64,000 nt of DNA from Promicromonospora panici (lineage in GTDB: Bacteria; Actinomycetota; Actinomycetes; Actinomycetales; Cellulomonadaceae), in NCBI RefSeq assembly GCF_900608595.1, contig NZ_UWYY01000015.1, positions 62,001 through 126,000 on the forward strand. The letters run 5' to 3'. Below, piece after piece: positions 42,617 to 51,440 of the stretch. The position numbers and the translations under genes are program-made. Within the stretch, counting starts at the first letter, position 1. Every line of letters starts with the position of its first letter. The notes beneath the pieces are model-generated. The model had not been told where the DNA came from. It made no database searches and saw only the letters and a program-made list of their open reading frames with translations.

Positions 42617-42964
42617 TCAGCGCCAGTCCTCCTCGATGAGCAGCATCGCGTAGATGTCCCGGCCGGGTTCCCGGCGGACGAGCGGGGTCTCGGCGAGCCA
42701 GTCCCGCACCGCGGCCCGGGCGGTCTCCTCGTCGGTGGTGAACTCGGTCTCGCCGACCTTGCCGTCGACCGACGGCGTCCATGCCCACACGTGGGTCACG
42801 GGGCCGGCGCGGAGGTCCTCCATCATGAGGCGATGGTTGTCGTCGCTGGCGACGAGCATGGCGCCGACGGTGCGGTCGTAGTTGCGTACGGTGATCAGGT
42901 CCACGACACCCGACACGATCTCCTCAGTCGCGGTCGTGCTCAGAATTTCCTTCGCGGAAGTCAT
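42617..42964 (-). CDS. Small protein of unknown function in the sugar ABC operon
   Basis: 115 residues from ATG 42964, which has GAGGAG at good distance. An in-frame ATG at 43042 overlaps the permease stop (ATGA) and could give a longer, Pro/Thr-rich start. The core reads SGVVDLITVRNYDRTVGAMLVASDDNHRLMMEDL, then TFTTDEE-like and AMLLIEEDW strands: an alpha/beta protein without signal or membrane segments. No family recognised. Its tight linkage to the importer suggests a regulatory or accessory role. Confidence 0.65.
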   Translation of the reverse strand: MTSAKEILSTTATEEIVSGVVDLITVRNYDRTVGAMLVASDDNHRLMMEDLRAGPVTHVWAWTPSVDGKVGETEFTTDEETARAAVRDWLAETPLVRREPGRDIYAMLLIEEDWR

Positions 42965-43038
42965 CGACACTCCTCGGGGCTCCTGGTGGGTGGTTTCGGT
43001 GATCGGGTCGGTGATCGGGTCGCTGGACGGGGGAGGGC

Positions 43039-43923
43039 TCATGCGGTGACTCCACGGGAGGCGTAGCCGTCGATGAACCGGCGTTGCATGGTCAGGAAGA
43101 GGACGACGACCGGCAGCGCCATGATCAGGCCCGCCGCGCCGACCAGGGACCAGTCGGTGGTGAATCCCTGCTGGAACGAGTAGAGGGACAGCGCTACCGG
43201 CTGGAAGTCGCGGTTCTGGATGAAGGTGACGGCCAGCATGAACTCGTTGTAGGCCTGCAGGCCGGCGACGAGGCCCGCGGTCAGGACCGTCGGCCAGATC
43301 ATCGGCAGGACGATCCGGGTGAAGACCCGCAGCTCACCGGCGCCGTCCATGCGCGCCGCCTCCTCGTAGGCCTTCGTCAGGCTGAGCAGGGCGGACCGCA
43401 CGAGCAGGGTGGCGAACGGGCTGTAGATGGCCAAGTAGATGATGACCAGGCCGATGGGCTGGTTGTAGAGGCCCAGGAGGGACCACCAGCTCACCAGCGG
43501 CACGAGGAAGAGCTGGATCGGCAGCGACGACGACACCAGCAGCCAGAGGATCCAGCCGCCCTGGCCCGGCAGGCCGAGCCGCGTCATGGCGTAGGCCGCG
43601 GTGGTGGCGATCACCGCTACGCCCAGGCCGGTGGCGACGGCGATCACGAGGCTGACCAGCAGGGCGGGGCCCATGTCGGCCCGCTCCCAGGCCTCGGCGA
43701 AGTTCGACCAGTTCCACGACTGCGGCAGGCCGAGCGGGTTGGCGTCGATCTCCTGGGTGGACTTCAGCGCGTTGCCGGCGAAGACCAGCAGCGGCGCTAT
43801 CGCGTAGAGGCCGAGCAGGCCCAGGACGATCCAGGTGACGACCTGCGGCCGGCTGCCCCGGGGGGCCGCGCCGCCCTGCTCGGGCGCGGGCGCGGTCTGC
43901 ACGGCGAGCGGTGCGGTGCTCAT
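43039..43923 (-). CDS. Sugar ABC transporter permease (CUT1, MalG type)
   Basis: 294 residues, six membrane segments. The ABC inner-membrane signature EEAARMDGAGELRVFTRIVLPMIWP (about residue 195) is canonical for CUT1 importers. Start ATG 43923 shares a base with the preceding permease stop (TGATG). Carbohydrate importer; no ATPase gene is present here, so a shared MsiK-type ATPase encoded elsewhere probably energises it, as in other actinobacteria. Confidence 0.94.
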   Translation of the reverse strand: MSTAPLAVQTAPAPEQGGAAPRGSRPQVVTWIVLGLLGLYAIAPLLVFAGNALKSTQEIDANPLGLPQSWNWSNFAEAWERADMGPALLVSLVIAVATGLGVAVIATTAAYAMTRLGLPGQGGWILWLLVSSSLPIQLFLVPLVSWWSLLGLYNQPIGLVIIYLAIYSPFATLLVRSALLSLTKAYEEAARMDGAGELRVFTRIVLPMIWPTVLTAGLVAGLQAYNEFMLAVTFIQNRDFQPVALSLYSFQQGFTTDWSLVGAAGLIMALPVVVLFLTMQRRFIDGYASRGVTA

Positions 43924-44876
43924 CAGATGTCCCATCGCAGCCGTCGGCGCAGCGCCAGGTACCCGAGGACGGCGGCCGCGCTGATGGCGGCCAGCAGCAT
44001 CGCGACGGCGGAGGCGTACCCGTGGCGCTGGTTCTGGAAGGCCTCGCGGTACAGCACGGTGCTGAGCACGTCGGTGGAGCCGGCGGGGCCGCCCTGGGTC
44101 AGGACGTAGATGTAGTCGAAGACGAGGAAGGACCAGATCACCGTCATCAGCCCGAGGAAGATGAACGTGGGGCGGATCGAGGGCAAGGTGATGTGCCAGA
44201 ACTCGCGGACGGGTCCGGCGCCGTCGAGCCGCGCCGCCTCGTAGAGGCTGGGCTCGACGGTGCGCATCGCGGCCAGGAAGATCACCAGCAGGAAGCCCCA
44301 CCACTGCCAGTTGTTGACGAAGGCGACCGAGCCCAGGGCGAGGTCCGGGTTGCCGAGGAAGTTCACGTCCCGCAGGAACGGGACGACGGAGCCGATCCCG
44401 CTCTCCGGGTCGAGGATCTGCCGCCACACCGCCGCCGAGACGACGGTGGCCAGCACGTACGGGATGAAGTACAGGACGCGGAAGAACGCCTGGCCCCGGC
44501 GGAGGCGGGACAGCAGGAAGGCGCCGACCAGCCCCATCGACATCGGGACGACCAGGAAGAACAGGGTCCACAGGAGGTTGTGGCCCAGGGCGCCCAGCAC
44601 GGCGCTCGACGTCAGCATCTCGGCGTAGTTCGCCAGACCGACGAACGCGGGCGTGCTGAGCCCGTCCCAGTCGGTGAACGAATAGAACACCGAGGCCAGG
44701 CCCGGTCCGGTGATCACCAGGAGGTTGACGATCAGGAGCGGCGCCACGAAGAGCCACGCGAGGAGCCGCCGCTGGGCGCGAGTGCCCAGCGGCCGACTCC
44801 GGCGCGCGCCCGGGCCGTCCCGGCGGGTGGGACCCACGAGCAGGACGGCTCCGGGAACGGTTGAATCGGAGGTCAT
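43923..44876 (-). CDS. Sugar ABC transporter permease (CUT1, MalF type)
   Basis: 317 residues, basic N-terminus, six membrane segments (AWLFVAPLLIVNLLVITGPGL first). Signature EAARLDGAGPVREFWHITLPSIRPTF near residue 215. ATGA overlap with the binding-protein gene. Forms the heterodimeric channel with the next gene. Confidence 0.94.
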   Translation of the reverse strand: MTSDSTVPGAVLLVGPTRRDGPGARRSRPLGTRAQRRLLAWLFVAPLLIVNLLVITGPGLASVFYSFTDWDGLSTPAFVGLANYAEMLTSSAVLGALGHNLLWTLFFLVVPMSMGLVGAFLLSRLRRGQAFFRVLYFIPYVLATVVSAAVWRQILDPESGIGSVVPFLRDVNFLGNPDLALGSVAFVNNWQWWGFLLVIFLAAMRTVEPSLYEAARLDGAGPVREFWHITLPSIRPTFIFLGLMTVIWSFLVFDYIYVLTQGGPAGSTDVLSTVLYREAFQNQRHGYASAVAMLLAAISAAAVLGYLALRRRLRWDI

Positions 44877-46246
44877 TGACCAGCCCGGGATGACGGCGTG
44901 AACGGGACCAGCGTCGTACCGGCGTCGAACTCCTTGTCGAACGCGTCCTGCATGCCCGCCAGGTACTCCTCGGCGGTGGCGTCGCCCGTCACGACCTTGT
45001 CGAACTCGCTGATGAGGTAGGCGTTGGTCTTCGGCGGGAAGAACGTCCACGTCGCGTAGCCGACGTTCGTCGACTCGGGGATGTCGGTGTAGAGCTGGAC
45101 GGTGCGCTCGTCGACGTCCTCGGGGAACTGGTCGGCGCTCATCTGCAGCGGCGGCGGGTTCTCGCCGGTGCGGGCCGTGTACGACAGCGCCCGGTCGACG
45201 TCGCCGGCCACGTAGTCGATGAACGACGCCGCGGCGGCGGGGTCGGCGGCGTCGGCGCTGACCGACAGCTGGGTGCCGATGGCCAGCGGGTACACGCCCG
45301 GCTCGACGGCGTCGCTCAGTGACGGCAGCGGCGCCCAGCCCCACTGCGACGGGTCGTCGAAGACCTCCCCGAGCGAGTTGAACGTCCAGGTGCCGGTCAT
45401 GTACATCGCCGTGGTGCCGTTGGCGAGCCCCGTCACGTTCGCCGTGTCGTCGGTGGTGAAGTAGGACTCCGAGCCGCCGGCCAGCCAGCCCTTGTCGATC
45501 CAGCTCTGGATGAGCTCGATCGCCGAGACGAACTCGGGATCGGTGAACGACGCCTCACCGGTCAGCGCGTCGTAGAGCTTCTCGGGGCCGACCGCGGCGT
45601 TGAAGACCGAGGTGATGAGCCACTCGGACATGCCCTGGTAGCCCGCGTTGCCGCCGCCGATCGGCACCATGCCGGCCTCGTCCGCCTCCTTGGCGATGGT
45701 CTCGAACTCGGCCAGGGTGGTGGGCGGCGTCCAGCCGTGCTCCTTGAACACCTCGGTGTTGTAGAACAGGGCCATCGACCCGTAGCTGGCCGGCACCGAC
45801 GAGACCTCGCCATCGACGGTGCTCAGCTCGTAGGCCCAGGGCAGGAACTTGTCCTCCCAGCCGTACTGCTCCGCGTACTCGCCCAGCGGGAGGGTCCGGT
45901 CCGCGCGGGCGAAGTCCGAGGCCGACGTCGGCCCGTCCGAGTAGACGATGTCCGGCGCCTGGCCGGCCGATACCGCCGTGTCGGTCAGCTGGCCGATGGT
46001 GGTCAGCTCCTTGACCTCCATGTCGACGCTCGCGTCGCTCTCGGCGTTGAACCCGTCGACGAAGATCTCCTGGAAGGCCTCCTCCGTGGTGGGCGCATAG
46101 AAAGCTCCCCAGTAGGTGACCTCGCCGGTTCCGCCGTCGCTGTTGTTGTTGTTGCTGCCGCCTCCGCTGCTGACACAGCCGGCCAGGGCTAGCGAGGCCG
46201 TGGCGACGAAGCTGACGGAAATCAGTGCGCGCTTCGTGATTCTCAA
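44873..46246 (-). CDS. Sugar ABC transporter substrate-binding lipoprotein
   Basis: 457 residues. Lipobox ASLALAGCVSS, followed by a Ser/Gly/Asn linker (SGGGSNNNNSDGG). Type I solute-binding fold: EVTYWGAFYAPTTEEAFQEIFVDGFNAES, PDIVYSDGPTSASDFA, VSSVPASYGSMALFYNTEVFKEHGWTPPTTLAEFE, TTAMYMTGTWTFN. The sugar cannot be read from sequence; the divergent ADP-ribosylglycohydrolase-type genes hint at a ribosyl or nucleoside-like ligand. Confidence 0.93.
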   Translation of the reverse strand: MRITKRALISVSFVATASLALAGCVSSGGGSNNNNSDGGTGEVTYWGAFYAPTTEEAFQEIFVDGFNAESDASVDMEVKELTTIGQLTDTAVSAGQAPDIVYSDGPTSASDFARADRTLPLGEYAEQYGWEDKFLPWAYELSTVDGEVSSVPASYGSMALFYNTEVFKEHGWTPPTTLAEFETIAKEADEAGMVPIGGGNAGYQGMSEWLITSVFNAAVGPEKLYDALTGEASFTDPEFVSAIELIQSWIDKGWLAGGSESYFTTDDTANVTGLANGTTAMYMTGTWTFNSLGEVFDDPSQWGWAPLPSLSDAVEPGVYPLAIGTQLSVSADAADPAAAASFIDYVAGDVDRALSYTARTGENPPPLQMSADQFPEDVDERTVQLYTDIPESTNVGYATWTFFPPKTNAYLISEFDKVVTGDATAEEYLAGMQDAFDKEFDAGTTLVPFTPSSRAGQ

Positions 46247-46301
46247 GGTGATGTCTCTCTCCGGGGAGTGGGATGGGCACGAGCGGGGAGTGCGGTGAAG
46301 C

Positions 46302-47297
46302 TCAGCTCGACTCGCGGATCACGAGCCGGTGTGGCAGGCCGATGGAGCGGGTCACCTCGGTGACCTCGCCGTCGAGCCGGTCCAGCAGCAGGCGGGCACA
46401 GGCCCGCCCGATCTCACGTGCGGGGTTCTCGACGGTCGTCAGCGGCGGGTTGACCAGCGATGCCGCGTCGATGTCGTCGTAGCCGGTCACCGCGAGGTCG
46501 TCCGGGACGCGCAGCGCACGGGCTCGTGCCGCGTCCAGGACGCCGATCGCTATCAGGTCGTTGGCCGCGACTATCGCGTCGGGGCGGTCGGCACCGTCGG
46601 CGCGGTCGAGCAGGGTCGCGGCGCCGTCTCGGCCGCCCTGGCGGGTAAACGTCTCGAACACCACGTGGTCGTCGCGGGCCGGGAGGCCCGCGGCTTTCAG
46701 TGCGGTCCGATACCCCTCGAGGCGTTCCTGGGTCGGGGGCGCCGACTCGTCCCCGCCGAGGAAGGCGATCCGGCGGCGGCCCCGCGAGATCAGGTGCTCC
46801 GTCAGCTCGCGGATGCCGCTGACGTCGTCGGTGTGGACGTAGTCGCCGCCGCCCGGCGGCTCCTGGCCCAGGGTGACGAACGGGATCTCGGCGTCGCGCA
46901 CCTCGGCCAGAGCCGACTCGGCGAGGCCGAGCGGCGCGGCGAGCATGGCGTCCACGCGGCGGGACAGGAGCCGGTGGATGGTGGTCGCGGAACGGTCCGG
47001 GCCGCTGGCGTCGGTGACGGTCAGCAGGAGGTCCCGGGGCACGAGCACGTCCTGCATCCCGGCCGCGACCAACGGGTAGAAGGGGTTCTCCAGCGTCGGC
47101 ACGACCAGGGCGATGGTCCCCGTGCGTCCGCCGCGCAGCTGCGCGGCGCCGGGGTGGGCGCGGTAGCCGAGGCGCTTGATCTCGGCCTCCACGCGGGCGC
47201 GGGTAGCGGCCGAGACCGGCCGCTTGCCGGTGACCACCTGCGAGACCGTGGACGCGCTGACGCCAGCGGCCTCGGCAACCTCGCGAATCCCAACCAT
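46302..47297 (-). CDS. LacI-family repressor of the sugar ABC/ADP-ribosylglycohydrolase genes
   Basis: 331 residues from ATG 47297, with AGGGGGA upstream. Helix-turn-helix VGIREVAEAAGVSASTVSQVVTGKRPVSAATRARVEAEIKRLGYR, and effector domain IALVVPTLENPFYPLVAAGMQ, DAMLAAPLGLAESAL, TGYDDIDAASLVNPPLTTV. 55 bases upstream of the binding-protein gene on the same strand and divergent from the two hydrolases, with a 22-base operator near its own start. Expected to repress both directions. Confidence 0.93.
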   Translation of the reverse strand: MVGIREVAEAAGVSASTVSQVVTGKRPVSAATRARVEAEIKRLGYRAHPGAAQLRGGRTGTIALVVPTLENPFYPLVAAGMQDVLVPRDLLLTVTDASGPDRSATTIHRLLSRRVDAMLAAPLGLAESALAEVRDAEIPFVTLGQEPPGGGDYVHTDDVSGIRELTEHLISRGRRRIAFLGGDESAPPTQERLEGYRTALKAAGLPARDDHVVFETFTRQGGRDGAATLLDRADGADRPDAIVAANDLIAIGVLDAARARALRVPDDLAVTGYDDIDAASLVNPPLTTVENPAREIGRACARLLLDRLDGEVTEVTRSIGLPHRLVIRESS

Positions 47298-47332
47298 CGA
47301 GTCCCCCTGTGGACCTCGTGTGCACTTCAGCC

Positions 47333-47354
47333 TTGCGCAAAAGGTTTTGCTCAA
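47333..47354. promoter_or_regulatory. LacI-type operator
   Basis: TTGcGCAAAA-GG-TTTTGCtCAA is a 22-base palindrome with one mismatched pair (arms GCAAAA/TTTTGC perfect at 47337-47350), the classic LacI-family design. It lies 36 bases upstream of the repressor start and 110 before the first hydrolase. A weaker aaatcgttt symmetry near 47440-47448 may be a second site. Confidence 0.75.
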
Positions 47355-47463
47355 GCATCCTCTCGGAAAGTGAAGCGCGACGCAAGACACTCGCGCAAAC
47401 TTTCGGATATTCGAACGTGCCCGTGACCAGGGCAAACGCAAATCGTTTCGAGAATCGAGGACC

Positions 47464-48507
47464 ATGGACAACGATCGTGCGCGCGGCGCACTGCTCGGCC
47501 TCGCCATCGGCGACGCGATGGGCGCACCCACCGAGGGCATGACTCTTCCCGCCATCCGGGAGCGATGGGGGCGCGTGCGCGGGTTCCTCGACGACGAGGC
47601 CGCGGGCACCGACGACACCGAGTACGCGGTGCTGTGCGCCAAGGGTGTCCTCAAGGCCGGGTCCGGCCTGACCTCGCAGGACGTCGCCGACACGTGGCTG
47701 GAGGCCCTGAGCACCCAGCGCTCGGGGTTCAACCGGGCCGGGTTCAGCGAGATGATCGCGATCGCCAACCTGCACGACGGCATGCAGCCGCCCGCGAGCG
47801 GGCAGCGCAATGCCGAGACCTGGAGCGACGGCGCCGCCATGCGCGTCGCGCCGATCGGCGTCTACGCCGCGGGGGACCCGGCCCTCGCCCGGCGGATGGC
47901 GCTCGCCGACGCCCGGGTGAGCCACTCCCGCGACGGGATCTACTGCGCCCAGGCGATCGCCGCCGGCGTCGCCGTCGCGATGGTGGAGGACGCGCCGGAC
48001 CCCGTGCTCGACGCGATGCTCGAGTCGCTGCCCGCCGACTCCTGGTCGTACCGCCTCGCCTGCCGGGCCCTCGACATCGCCTCCGATGTCGGAGGGCAGG
48101 GACCGTCGGTCGAGGAGATCGAGGAGCGGCTGTTCGAGGTCATACCGCTGCGGCACTACATGTGGGCGGACGTCGCGCCGGAAGCCCTCGCGCTGTGCAT
48201 GGGCCTGCTGTGCGCCAACGACGTCACCCCGAGCGCCATCGAGTCGGCGGTCAACATCGGGCGCGACTCGGACACGATCGCGGCGATGGCGGGTGCCGTC
48301 GCCGGTGCCCTGCACGGCGCGAGCGCGTTCGACCCCGCCCACATCGAGCAGGTGCGGTCCGTGTCGGGGCAGTGCGTCGAGTCGACGGCGGGCACGGACC
48401 TGATCGGGCTGGCGGACGCGCTCGTCGAACGCGCGGCACGCGACAGGACGACGCACGACCGGCTGACCGGCGACGAGCTGACACACGACAGGACAGGACG
48501 AGCATGA
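47464..48507 (+). CDS. ADP-ribosylglycohydrolase-family protein (complete motifs)
   Basis: 347 residues. All-helical DraG/ARH-like domain with the metal motifs intact: GALLGLAIGDAMGAPTEGM, GTDDTEYAVLCAKG (second site) and NIGRDSDTIAAMAGAVAGAL (third site, both Asp). Mg/Mn-dependent hydrolases of N- or O-ribosyl bonds; bacterial homologues also act on nucleosides. Divergent from the LacI gene with the operator between, implying induction together with the sugar importer. C-terminal tail is charged (RDRTTHDRLTGDELTHDR). Confidence 0.88.
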   Translation: MDNDRARGALLGLAIGDAMGAPTEGMTLPAIRERWGRVRGFLDDEAAGTDDTEYAVLCAKGVLKAGSGLTSQDVADTWLEALSTQRSGFNRAGFSEMIAIANLHDGMQPPASGQRNAETWSDGAAMRVAPIGVYAAGDPALARRMALADARVSHSRDGIYCAQAIAAGVAVAMVEDAPDPVLDAMLESLPADSWSYRLACRALDIASDVGGQGPSVEEIEERLFEVIPLRHYMWADVAPEALALCMGLLCANDVTPSAIESAVNIGRDSDTIAAMAGAVAGALHGASAFDPAHIEQVRSVSGQCVESTAGTDLIGLADALVERAARDRTTHDRLTGDELTHDRTGRA

Positions 48508-49529
48508 CCGACGAACGCACCAGCCGCGCGGTCGGCGCCGTCCACGGGCTCGCCCTGGGCGACGCCCTCGGCGCACCGGCCAGCGAGCACCGGACCGTCC
48601 GCGACCCGTGGGTCCGCGGGCAGCTCCGGCGCGGCGCGACCGACCTGGACGAGTCCCGCGTCCTGCGGCAGGTCGTGCCCTTCGTCCCCTCGGCGATCGG
48701 CTCGCCCGTGCTCGTCGCGACCGACGACGCCGAGTCGTTCGCCGTGACCGCGCGCGTCCTGCTCGACGCGCCCACCTGGGACGACGACGACCTCTTCGAC
48801 GCCTGGCGCGCGCTGATGGACCGCCCCGAGACGTGGACCGGCCCGGCGCAGCGATCGGCGCTGCTCAACGCGGCGGCCGGGCTCCGCCCGCCCCACACCG
48901 GCACCGACAACCCGGCCTTCTACGACGACACGGCGCTGCCCGGCGCGCTCGCGATCGCCCTCGCGGTCGAGGACCCGGCCCGAGCGACCGGGCTCGCGCG
49001 CCGGTACGCGACCTTCACCCACGACGCCGTCGGGGTGCACGCCGCCGTCGTCTTCGCCGGGCTCGTCAGCCGGATGCTCGGCGGCGCACCGCTCCGCGAG
49101 GCCCTCGAGTCCGTGGCGGACGACGTCGCCGCCGACGACTGGCTCGCGGACGGCGTGCGCGATGCACTGGGCATCGTGGACCAGGCGGCGTCTCCTTTCG
49201 CGGCGGTCCCCGCGCTGGTGGGCCGGTTCGCCCCCCGCATGTACAGCCACCCGGGCACGGTCGCCGAGACCCTTCCGCTCGCCCTGGCGATCACCGCCGT
49301 GACCGACGGGGACCACGAGACCGCCCTGCCGCTCGCGTTCGCGATCACCCGGCACCAGGACAGCCTGCCCGCGCTCGTCGGCGCACTCTGCGGAGCCGGC
49401 GGGAGCGCCCCGGCCGCCGCTGGGTTCGATGTGCTGGGGCTCGACGTGCTCCAGGGCGTCACGATCCCGGCCGTGGCCGGGCAGTCGCTCGCCGGGCTGG
49501 CGCGGGCGCTCGTCCAGAGGCCGTCGTGA
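48504..49529 (+). CDS. ADP-ribosylglycohydrolase-family protein, degenerate third motif
   Basis: 341 residues, ATGA overlap with the first hydrolase. The first site is kept (GAVHGLALGDALGAPASEH) and ATDDAESFAVTARVLL resembles the second. The third reads FAITRHQDSLPALVGALCGA, where the family has G(G/R)D(T/S)DT: the first Asp is lost. This paralogue may be impaired, have changed metal use, or form a heteromer with its partner. Same probable operon and control. Confidence 0.82.
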   Translation: MTDERTSRAVGAVHGLALGDALGAPASEHRTVRDPWVRGQLRRGATDLDESRVLRQVVPFVPSAIGSPVLVATDDAESFAVTARVLLDAPTWDDDDLFDAWRALMDRPETWTGPAQRSALLNAAAGLRPPHTGTDNPAFYDDTALPGALAIALAVEDPARATGLARRYATFTHDAVGVHAAVVFAGLVSRMLGGAPLREALESVADDVAADDWLADGVRDALGIVDQAASPFAAVPALVGRFAPRMYSHPGTVAETLPLALAITAVTDGDHETALPLAFAITRHQDSLPALVGALCGAGGSAPAAAGFDVLGLDVLQGVTIPAVAGQSLAGLARALVQRPS

Positions 49530-49555
49530 GGCGGGACCGGGGGTGAGCTGAGGCG

Positions 49556-50440
49556 TCAGGGGCGTACGCGGCGGCCGGTATGGGCCGCGACCGCTCCGGC
49601 CGACGCCGCCGTGATGAGGCCGATGGCCAGCCACTGCAGCGTGGAGAGCTGCTCGTGCAGGATCAGGAGGCCGGCCAGGCCCGCGGCGACGGGTTCGAGG
49701 CTCTGCAGGATGCCCACCACGCGGGCCGGGAGCCGGCGGAGCGCCGACAGCTCCAGTGAGTAGGGCAGTGCTGCGGACAGGACGGCGACCAGCAGACCCG
49801 TGGCCAGGGCGGAGGGCTGGAGCAGCCGGTCGCCGCTCTGTGCGAGGCCGAAGGGCAGTGTCAGCACCGCCGCCCACAGCACCGCGAGGGCCAGCGGCCC
49901 GCCGCCCGCCATACGAGCGCCGGTCCGCTGGCTGAGGAGCAGGTACGCGCCCATGGACACCGCGGACAGGACGGCGAAGACCAGGCCGGTCACCGACAGC
50001 GGGCCGGACGGGGACGAGCCGGGCAGCAGGAAGCATCCGATCCCGGCCGCCGCGAGCAGCCCCCACACCGCGTCCCGCACGCGGCGCGAGGTCACCAGGG
50101 ACACCGCCAGCGGGCCGGTCAGCTGGATCGTCATCGCGACGCCCAGCGGCATGCGCTCCAGGGCCAGGTAGACGAGGTTCATCCCGGCGATCGCCGTACC
50201 GAGGCCGAGGACGAGCAGGCGGCTCTCCCGGCCGGCGGGCAGACTGCGCGGACGCCACAGCAGCAGGAGAAGCAGTGCGGCGAGCAGGAGCCGCAGCGCG
50301 ACGGCGCCCAGCGGGCTCCCGACCGTTCCGATGAGCTGCTTGCCCAGCGCCTGGCCGGTCTGGACGCTGATCACGGCGCCCAGCACGAGGAGCGGGGCCG
50401 GGACGGGCGAGCGGTACCGGCGACCGTCGGGGGCAGCCAT
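49556..50440 (-). CDS. EamA-family (DMT) exporter
   Basis: 294 residues from ATG 50440. Ten membrane segments in two EamA repeats; LEPVAAGLAGLLILHEQLSTLQWLAIGLITAASAG is the typical ninth/tenth helix pair with the conserved Pro and Glu. RhtA-like amino-acid or metabolite exporter. Divergent from a LysR gene with three copies of a short motif between, so the LysR probably controls it. Confidence 0.9.
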   Translation of the reverse strand: MAAPDGRRYRSPVPAPLLVLGAVISVQTGQALGKQLIGTVGSPLGAVALRLLLAALLLLLLWRPRSLPAGRESRLLVLGLGTAIAGMNLVYLALERMPLGVAMTIQLTGPLAVSLVTSRRVRDAVWGLLAAAGIGCFLLPGSSPSGPLSVTGLVFAVLSAVSMGAYLLLSQRTGARMAGGGPLALAVLWAAVLTLPFGLAQSGDRLLQPSALATGLLVAVLSAALPYSLELSALRRLPARVVGILQSLEPVAAGLAGLLILHEQLSTLQWLAIGLITAASAGAVAAHTGRRVRP

Positions 50441-50463
50441 GGCTCCCAGTCTCGGCACTCCGC

Positions 50464-50536
50464 ACCATGCAGGTCCATCGCAAGTTTCGGAACGGAATCG
50501 TGTTGTATAGCTGCATGGTTTTATGGCTGCATGGTT
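50464..50536. promoter_or_regulatory. Three-copy motif between eamA and lysR genes
   Basis: ACCATGCAG (50464-50472) and its inverse CTGCATGGT at 50511-50519 and 50527-50535. The last two lie in the direct repeat gctgcatggtt with period 16, and the final copy contains the lysR ATG. Good candidate LysR sites (recognition plus activation copies). A TATAGC at 50506-50511 may be the lysR -10 element, giving a very short leader. Confidence 0.6.
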
Positions 50537-51430
50537 GATCTCGGCCTCCTGCAGACGTTCCGGGTGCTCGCGGAGCAGGGAACGGTGACGGCGGCGGCGC
50601 AGGCGCTGAACCTGTCGCCGTCCGCCGTCTCGCAGCAGCTGCGGCAGCTCTCCCGCCAGGCGGGTGCGGAGCTCCTCGAACCGGACGGGCGCCGCCTGCG
50701 GCTCACCGCGGCGGGGCGGGTGCTGCTCGGTCACGCGGACGTCATGTGTGCCCAGTGGGAGCAGGCCCGTGCCGATCTCGCGCAGCACGGCGCCTCGTCA
50801 CGTCGCATGCTGCGCGTGGCGGGGTTCGCCACGAGCATCGCACCGCTCGTCGCGCCGGCCGCCGAGGACCTGCTGCGCGCCGACCCGCCCACCCGGGCCA
50901 CCGTCACGGAGACGGACACGCGTGGCAGCTACCAGCAGCTCCTGGCGGGACGCATCGACATCGCCGTGCTGACCCCCTTGTCCGACAGCCCGCCGATCGA
51001 CGACACCCGGTTCGACCAGGAGCACCTGCTCGACGACGTGCTGGACCTGGTCGTCCCCGAGCACCACCGGCTCGCCACGCACGACGCCGTCGACCTGCAG
51101 GCCGCGGAACGGGAGACGTGGATCCTGCCGCACCACGACCAGGGCCGGCTCATCAACGCCATGTGCCTGGCGGCCGGTTTCTCCCCGCGCACCGAACACC
51201 ACGCCGACGACTGGCAGGCGGTGCTGGCCCTCGTCCGGCACGGCCTGGGGGTGTGCCTGGTGCCCCGGCTCGTTCCCCTGGACGCCCATCCCGGCCTCGT
51301 CCGGCTGCCGCTGACCGGCAGCCCGTCGCCCTCCCGGCGCATCCTGACGTGCGTGCGCCGGGGGAGCTCCGGTCAGAGCGCCATTGCCGAGGGGCTGAGA
51401 GCGCTCAGGGCACGCGCCACCCTGAGGTAG
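50531..51430 (+). CDS. LysR-family regulator
   Basis: 299 residues from ATG 50531. Winged helix LGLLQTFRVLAEQGTVTAAAQALNLSPSAVSQQLRQLSRQAGAELLEPDGRRLRLT, followed by a LysR substrate-binding domain. The start codon lies inside the last copy of the putative operator, so it can autoregulate by occluding initiation. Divergent from an EamA exporter, a common ArgP/LysG-LysE-like arrangement. Confidence 0.92.
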   Translation: MVDLGLLQTFRVLAEQGTVTAAAQALNLSPSAVSQQLRQLSRQAGAELLEPDGRRLRLTAAGRVLLGHADVMCAQWEQARADLAQHGASSRRMLRVAGFATSIAPLVAPAAEDLLRADPPTRATVTETDTRGSYQQLLAGRIDIAVLTPLSDSPPIDDTRFDQEHLLDDVLDLVVPEHHRLATHDAVDLQAAERETWILPHHDQGRLINAMCLAAGFSPRTEHHADDWQAVLALVRHGLGVCLVPRLVPLDAHPGLVRLPLTGSPSPSRRILTCVRRGSSGQSAIAEGLRALRARATLR

Positions 51431-51440
51431 CGGGGCCCGG

